Assembly: GCA_036939755.1 (NCBI GenBank)
Contig: JALLAZ010003322.1
Coordinates: forward strand, 1-11,185
Origin: Stephanodiscus triporus
Taxonomy: Eukaryota; Bacillariophyta; Thalassiosirophyceae; Thalassiosirales; Thalassiosiraceae
Direction: 5' to 3'
Length of the DNA: 11,185 bases
In this document: one piece after another, positions 7,801 to 11,185 of the stretch
Numbering within the stretch: position 1 is the stretch's first letter
Layout of the letters: each line of letters begins with the position of its first letter
Program-made: the position numbers and the translations under genes
Notes under the pieces: model-generated
What the model saw: only the letters and a program-made list of their open reading frames with translations
Told to the model about the DNA's origin: nothing
Databases searched by the model: none

Positions 7801-9262
7801 CGGCAGCCACTTACAGTGCCCAATCACCAAGACCCCTCATCACTCCGCAGGCTCGGTGTTTGTGGATGACACTGACCTCGAACATTTCGATATGTCTAAG
7901 CTGCAAACGGTGGAGGAGGTCCACTGGGATTTCCAGGAGAGCGTCCTAAACTGGGGCAAGCTGCTTCTAGCAACAGGAGGGGCGCTTAAGCCAGCGAAAT
8001 GCTTCTATCACCTAATTTCCTTCCTGTGGCGAGCGGACGGAACCTGGAGGTACGCTGATAACGTCGGGAGGGAGGACTTGAGCATTTCAGTGCCGCTGGA
8101 GGATGGCTCCTTTGGGGCCATCGAGCACCTGCCAGTCACAACACCAACAAAAACACTTGGACAGATGACATGTCCCACCGGGGAAAGTCATGGCGCACTG
8201 GAGCAAATGCGTGAGAAGGCCCGAAAATGGGTGGACAAGGCCAAAGCGAGCAACCTCAGCAAACGTGTCCTTGTGTTCCTTCTGGACAAACAATTCTGGC
8301 CGGGGGTGGCTTTCGGCATTAGTAGCGTCTGTGCTCCATTCCGTGATTTGGAAGAAAGTCTAATGAAGGTCTATTACGATATTTTGCCATTGTGCGGGAT
8401 CAGACGATCAGTGAAGCGGGAATTACGACAGTTGGACAGAGGGTTCTACGGAGTGGGATTGCCGCACCCAGGGGTAGAATGCCTGGTGGCACAACTCAAC
8501 AAGCTGTTGACACATTATGGGAGCAGCTCGAGCCTTGGGATACACATGCAAGTGTCGATGGAGATGCTGGTAATTGAAGGTGGAATCTCACTCCAAATCC
8601 TCTCCGAGCCCTTCTCCACATACAGCCAGTGGGTAACGCATAGTTGGCTTCGAGCAGTATGGGAAAAGATAGACATGTTTGGTATCACGGTGGAACTGCA
8701 TGAACTCCCACTCCGGTTTCCAAGGGAGGGTGACAACTGGATCATGCAAGCATTTTCCCGGATCAATTACAGCACAGATGATCTTGTCCGACTTAATCGT
8801 GTCCGATGTTACCAGCAGGTGTTATTTGTGTCCGACGTTTATGATGCCAGCGCACGGGCCATTGATAGGAGGTACCTGTCACGAAGCCCCCCCGGGGAGA
8901 TGTGGTCCACCTTGATCTTTCCCCTGGAGCGTCCATCGAGACAGGATTTCGCCCTTTGGCAGCAAGCAGTCCTATTTCTAGCCCCGAGAGGATGCCCTGA
9001 TAGTAGACTTGGGAAATTGGTGGATAAAGGGCACAAGATTTGGCCCTGGCGTTACGATCTGGAGAAGGCGGAGTTATACCATATCACAGGTGCCACAATG
9101 GATATTTATACCCCAGAGGACGGGCATCAGTGGCGAGTGAACAGATGGATTTTGGGGACTCGAAGACGTACGCAGGGTCGACAGGAGGAAAAAAGACACA
9201 GGGCCTTTGCCAAGGGAATGGGGGGGCCCCGGCAGGATGGGGTGTCACTAGTATCACCATGA
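4898..9262 (+). CDS. Retroelement ORF2: AP-type endonuclease plus reverse transcriptase, truncated by frameshift
   Basis: ORF2 would cut target DNA and reverse transcribe element RNA at the nick. The numbering starts at GTG 4898; the frame is open from 4802 and the first ATG is residue 54 (5057), so the true start is unsettled. Residues 1-130 are basic and disordered. The endonuclease spans about 141-408: ENVNGL (N148), a glutamate at CEHQ (E181), LDANED (D329, N331), PIDGIWAT (D375) and GDHR (D399, H400). A basic linker follows to about 740. The RT includes LLMEADFN (811-818), motif A VDADNCYD (catalytic D878), motif B GLCQGNGGAPAGW (940-952) and motif C FVDD (D990, D991). A thumb-like and unassigned region reaches 1417. 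Residues 1418-1454 are out-of-frame translation of the second copy of a tandem duplication, ending at TGA 9260-9262, so RNase H is lost. All visible catalytic residues are kept. Confidence 0.9.
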   Translation: MDLRRTSRSGGNTSRGRHSRSRASNFRKLSQFNRIIELVDVDGNRRRVVDRGQMNITRHETVLQVLTSRSQRYRKKDNVPGLEGSGSHAWNVDETGTLDTSQLVSDNNAEQQEISELNMITLPEEILQVHGYAPPKKAEGTVRLVYENVNGLQNRLYGNEKVDRAKDIHDELEVDIAAYCEHQMNMNHKKNRNGFNQLFRGGEAAIQSVVAHNVHENIGRVQQGGTSLLLFGRLTEQLDHEDSGKDDTGLGRWSVMTLKGDGVRTRIVCGYNPCGSGKLNSGTSYQQHRRFWITQKKDLTCPRKRFHDDLVAQLEKWREEGDRLVVCLDANEDIYKKSLGKSLTRNEGLNMSEVVGEFTGKKIGPTFFRGSKPIDGIWATRDIAVTHACVMPAGFGVGDHRLFVVDFQEESLVGTAPFRIQRFTSRRLNTKVSSGATQKYLKRLEENLSRHRLIERLGRLHTTCHSRSSFRRGLNNLDRLSRELMLNAEKKCRKIKSGRIPFSPEAALWIRRTQVYRSLLRYHKGLIRNRGNLKRTARRCGISNCLSLPIAEVLQWLKVCMEKCDYFRKHGKQYRRKHLLQCLQRAKEGEDESKEKEILAIIQREKDRSFWRRINYVMGRARGGSVRRVLTESDAGDGTLHEHLTQEAVEKAIFDNIHRKRFFLAEAAPICSGGLRGQFGYNATSKTAKAILNGTFDFPPDFDQATKEILMECAKIREMIPRDSMNTIITKEEWQQQWRGRRESTSSSESGLHFGHYIAGIASDHISYFHALKATLVIRRGVVLDRWARGLSVMLEKMFGCALITKLRSILLMEADFNATNKIIYGQRMLRQVRKYKLMPEEIYSEKNRLADDGTLAKVLFYDIVRQTRRPAAIGAVDADNCYDRIAHPIASMVFQSLGIPKEVSASMLSTIQNMKFFLRTGFGDSKTYAGSTGGKKTQGLCQGNGGAPAGWGVTSISMIRAHKQKGHGSHLQCPITKTPHHSAGSVFVDDTDLEHFDMSKLQTVEEVHWDFQESVLNWGKLLLATGGALKPAKCFYHLISFLWRADGTWRYADNVGREDLSISVPLEDGSFGAIEHLPVTTPTKTLGQMTCPTGESHGALEQMREKARKWVDKAKASNLSKRVLVFLLDKQFWPGVAFGISSVCAPFRDLEESLMKVYYDILPLCGIRRSVKRELRQLDRGFYGVGLPHPGVECLVAQLNKLLTHYGSSSSLGIHMQVSMEMLVIEGGISLQILSEPFSTYSQWVTHSWLRAVWEKIDMFGITVELHELPLRFPREGDNWIMQAFSRINYSTDDLVRLNRVRCYQQVLFVSDVYDASARAIDRRYLSRSPPGEMWSTLIFPLERPSRQDFALWQQAVLFLAPRGCPDSRLGKLVDKGHKIWPWRYDLEKAELYHITGATMDIYTPEDGHQWRVNRWILGTRRRTQGRQEEKRHRAFAKGMGGPRQDGVSLVSP
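7663..9149 (+). repeat. Internal tandem duplication, copy 1 (1487 bases)
   Basis: This unit starts inside the RT domain between motifs A and B (at TTTTGGGGACTCGAAGAC) and ends at GTGAACAGATGGA. It is followed at once by copy 2 at a constant offset of 1487 bases with no indel. It includes RT motifs B and C and the thumb-like region. Copy 1 is in frame with the upstream endonuclease and motif A. The sequences at the three junctions share at most a base or two, so long-homology recombination at the breakpoints is not apparent. Confidence 0.95.
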
Positions 9263-11185
9263 TTCGGGCACACAAACAAAAAGGACACGGCAGCCACCTG
9301 CAGTGCCCAATCACCAAAACCCCTCATCACTCCGCAGGCTCGGTGTTTGTGGATGACACTGATCTCAAACAATTCGATATGTCTAAGCTGCAAACGGTGG
9401 AGGAGGTCCACTTGGATTTCCAGGAGAGCGTCCCAAACTGGGGCAAGCTGCTTCTAGCAACAGGAGGAGCGCTTAAGCCAGCGAAATGCTTCTATCACCT
9501 AATCTCCTTCCAGTGGCGAGCGGACGGAACCTGGAGGTACGCTGACAACGTCGGGAGGGAGGACTTGAGCATTACAGTACCGCTGGAGGATGGCTCCTTT
9601 GAGGCCATCGAGCACCTGCCAGTCACGACACCAACAAAAACACTTGGACAGATGACATGTCCCACCGGGGAAAGTCATGGTGCACTGGAGCAAATGCGTG
9701 AGAAGGCCCGAAAATGGGTGGACAAGGCAAAAGCGAGCAACCTCAGCAAACATATCCTTGTGTTCCTTCTGGATAAACAATTCTGGCCGGGGGTGGCTTT
9801 CGGCATTAGTAGCGTCTGTGCTCCATTCCGTGATTTGGAAGAAAGTCTAATGAAGGTCTATTACGATATTTTGCCATTGTGCGGGATCAGACGATCAGTG
9901 AAGCGGGAATTACGACAGTTGGACAGAGGGTTCTACGGAGTGGGATTGCCGCACCCAGGGGTAGAATGCCTGGTGGCACAACTCAACAAGCTGTTGACAC
10001 ATTATGGGAGCAGCTCGAGCCTTGGGATACACATGCAAGTGTCGATGGAGATGCTGGTAATTGAAGGTGGAATCTCACTCCAAATCCTCTCCGAGCCCTT
10101 CTCCACATACAGCCAGTGGGTAACGCATAGTTGGCTTCGAGCAGTATGGGAAAAGATAGACATGTTTGGTATCACGGTGGAACTGCATGAACTCCCACTC
10201 CGGTTTCCAAGGGAGGGTGACAACTGGATCATGCAAGCATTTTCCCGGATCAATTACAGCACAGATGATCTTGTCCGACTTAATCGTGTCCGATGTTACC
10301 AGCAGGTGTTATTTGTGTCCGACGTTTATGATGCCAGCGCACGGGCCATTGATAGGAGGTACCTGTCACGAAGCCCCCCCGGGGAGATGTGGTCCACCTT
10401 GATCTTTCCCCTGGAGCGTCCATCGAGACAGGATTTCGCCCTTTGGCAGCAAGCAGTCCTATTTCTAGCCCCGAGAGGATGCCCTGATAGTAGACTTGGG
10501 AAATTGGTGGATAAAGGGCACAAGATTTGGCCCTGGCGTTACGATCTGGAGAAGGCGGAGTTATACCATATCACAGGTGCCACAATGGATATTTATACCC
10601 CAGAGGACGGGCATCAGTGGCGAGTGAACAGATGGAGATGCACGGTGCAGGGGCAACCACGGCGGGACTTCGGTGTGATCTGTTCGGTCAGAGATGCGGC
10701 ACCCCAAACCAAATCAATCATTTGCTTCACAGAGCTGCCCGCAAACCCTGCATCGCCTTCAAACTTCTGGGAGTTGCTACTACACTGGCAGAGAACATGG
10801 ATGTGGGACAACCTCCAGTGGGTAGGGGATGACAATTGGCTTGCCACAGCAATCCGGGAGGGTACATGCATTGCTGTGACAGACGGGTCATATATGAAGG
10901 ATTTGTACCCACACATCCAATCAGCAGCAGTGGTTCTGGAATGCACCAGGGGTAGAGGACGCCTTTGGGGCTCCTTCTGTGAGGCATCTCAGGTGGCGTG
11001 CAGCTATCGGGGGGAGCTACTGGGGTTAATGGCTATCCACCTGATTCTGCTGGCGATAAACGAGGTGAATCCCGGGCTGGGGGGCCAGGTACACATTTAT
11101 TTGGACTGCCTGGGAGCCCTGGACAAGGTTAGGAATCTGCCCCCGTCCCGCATTCCATCGAGTTTAGCCCACTCGGACATATTGA
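9145..11185 (+). CDS. ORF2 3' fragment: RT motifs B-C, thumb and RNase H, 3'-incomplete
   Basis: This frame is open from 9007 and has its first ATG at 9145, created next to the duplication junction; it is still open at the window end (at least 680 codons). Residues from about 3 repeat the RT segment with motif B (CQGNGGAPAGW) and motif C (FVDD, about residue 68) but lack motif A, so it cannot form a working RT alone. From 10637 it continues in frame into unique sequence. An RNase H domain is recognised by TDGSY (D580, codon 10882), YRGELLGLMA (E624, codon 11014) and YLDCLGAL (D654, codon 11104), three of the four usual acidic residues in the right order; the fourth would lie beyond the window. 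The last residues are AHSDIL. It is the natural C-terminal part of the upstream ORF2, displaced to the -1 frame by the duplication. Without recoding it is a broken remnant. Confidence 0.85.
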   Translation, partial: MDFGDSKTYAGSTGGKKTQGLCQGNGGAPAGWGVTSITMIRAHKQKGHGSHLQCPITKTPHHSAGSVFVDDTDLKQFDMSKLQTVEEVHLDFQESVPNWGKLLLATGGALKPAKCFYHLISFQWRADGTWRYADNVGREDLSITVPLEDGSFEAIEHLPVTTPTKTLGQMTCPTGESHGALEQMREKARKWVDKAKASNLSKHILVFLLDKQFWPGVAFGISSVCAPFRDLEESLMKVYYDILPLCGIRRSVKRELRQLDRGFYGVGLPHPGVECLVAQLNKLLTHYGSSSSLGIHMQVSMEMLVIEGGISLQILSEPFSTYSQWVTHSWLRAVWEKIDMFGITVELHELPLRFPREGDNWIMQAFSRINYSTDDLVRLNRVRCYQQVLFVSDVYDASARAIDRRYLSRSPPGEMWSTLIFPLERPSRQDFALWQQAVLFLAPRGCPDSRLGKLVDKGHKIWPWRYDLEKAELYHITGATMDIYTPEDGHQWRVNRWRCTVQGQPRRDFGVICSVRDAAPQTKSIICFTELPANPASPSNFWELLLHWQRTWMWDNLQWVGDDNWLATAIREGTCIAVTDGSYMKDLYPHIQSAAVVLECTRGRGRLWGSFCEASQVACSYRGELLGLMAIHLILLAINEVNPGLGGQVHIYLDCLGALDKVRNLPPSRIPSSLAHSDIL
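9150..10636 (+). repeat. Internal tandem duplication, copy 2 (1487 bases)
   Basis: This copy matches 7663-9149 base for base apart from 27 substitutions, all between copy-1 positions 7681 and 8287 (copy 2: 9168-9774). From 9775 to 10636, 862 bases, I find no difference. None of the substitutions creates a stop. After 10636 the sequence leaves the repeat (GATGCACGG instead of TTTTGGGG) and enters the region before RNase H. Because 1487 is 3 x 495 + 2, copy 2 reads in a different frame from copy 1. Confidence 0.95.

Larger units (their letters stand above)
1793..11185 (+). mobile_element. Non-LTR (LINE-type) retrotransposon, EEP-RT-RNase H, rearranged and 3'-incomplete
   Basis: The order coiled-coil ORF1, then ORF2 with an endonuclease/exonuclease/phosphatase domain, a reverse transcriptase and an RNase H, is diagnostic of apurinic-endonuclease-type non-LTR elements. 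No integrase, protease or LTR is visible, which argues against LTR retrotransposons and retroviruses. The left boundary is uncertain (somewhere between about 1560 and 2640); the right end lies beyond the window. Three defects or oddities are visible: a +1 frame change in ORF1 (3660-3748), an ORF2 without an ATG near the ORF1 stop, and a 1487-base internal tandem duplication that separates RNase H from the RT frame. The RT core style resembles diatom/stramenopile elements as I remember them; a search would be needed to place it. Confidence 0.85.

Noticed and set aside
8392..10523. Pairs of identical small ORFs on both strands within the two repeat copies
   Set aside because: Each pair exists only because the DNA is duplicated; all are out of frame with the RT coding sequence.
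7663..10636. The repeats as LTRs of an LTR retrotransposon
   Set aside because: The copies are directly adjacent, are coding RT sequence, and no integrase, protease or primer-binding site is seen.
10527..10832. Plus-strand ORF of 101 residues near the window end
   Set aside because: It lies out of frame across the segment that reads as the continuing ORF2 with RNase H.

Overview
The window looks like nuclear DNA of a eukaryotic microalga. From its style the RT core resembles non-LTR (LINE-like) elements of diatoms and other stramenopiles; that assignment is from memory of family style, not from a search. I see no bacterial operon structure, no ribosome binding sites and no identifiable host housekeeping gene.

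Layout. Positions 1-470 are flanking DNA with a small hairpin, an 11-base G run and a 71-base almost pure purine tract. Positions 470-1560 are GC-rich, stop-poor low-complexity DNA made largely of TCG/GAC/CTC-like triplets; they give long but unconvincing ORFs on both strands. From about 1600 the composition changes. A small basic ORF (1793-2146) and an A/C-rich leader (2147-2641) precede a large retroelement. ORF1 runs from about 2642 to 4823 and is split into two overlapping frames by a +1 shift near 3660-3748. ORF2 (open from 4802, to 9262) carries an apurinic-type endonuclease domain followed by a reverse transcriptase domain. Its last part should be an RNase H domain, but that lies in another frame at 10870-11185 and runs off the window.

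The frame change is explained by an internal tandem duplication. Positions 7663-9149 are repeated directly as 9150-10636, an offset of 1487 bases, which is not a multiple of three. The second copy is fully open in its own frame and joins in frame to the RNase H segment, giving an unfinished ORF from 9145 (open from 9007) to the window end. The two copies differ at 27 positions in their first 625 bases (17 synonymous, 10 replacement by my count) and at none in their last 862 bases. This mosaic suggests that two diverged elements were joined, by RT template jumping or by recombination with conversion, or that an assembly join occurred.

How the parts would work together: ORF1 is a coiled-coil, charged protein expected to bind element RNA. 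ORF2 would nick target DNA with the endonuclease, prime reverse transcription there with the RT, and remove RNA with RNase H. In this copy ORF1 is frameshifted and the RNase H is cut off from the RT, so it is probably defective unless recoding rescues it. No host gene, tRNA, rRNA, CRISPR array or LTR was found.
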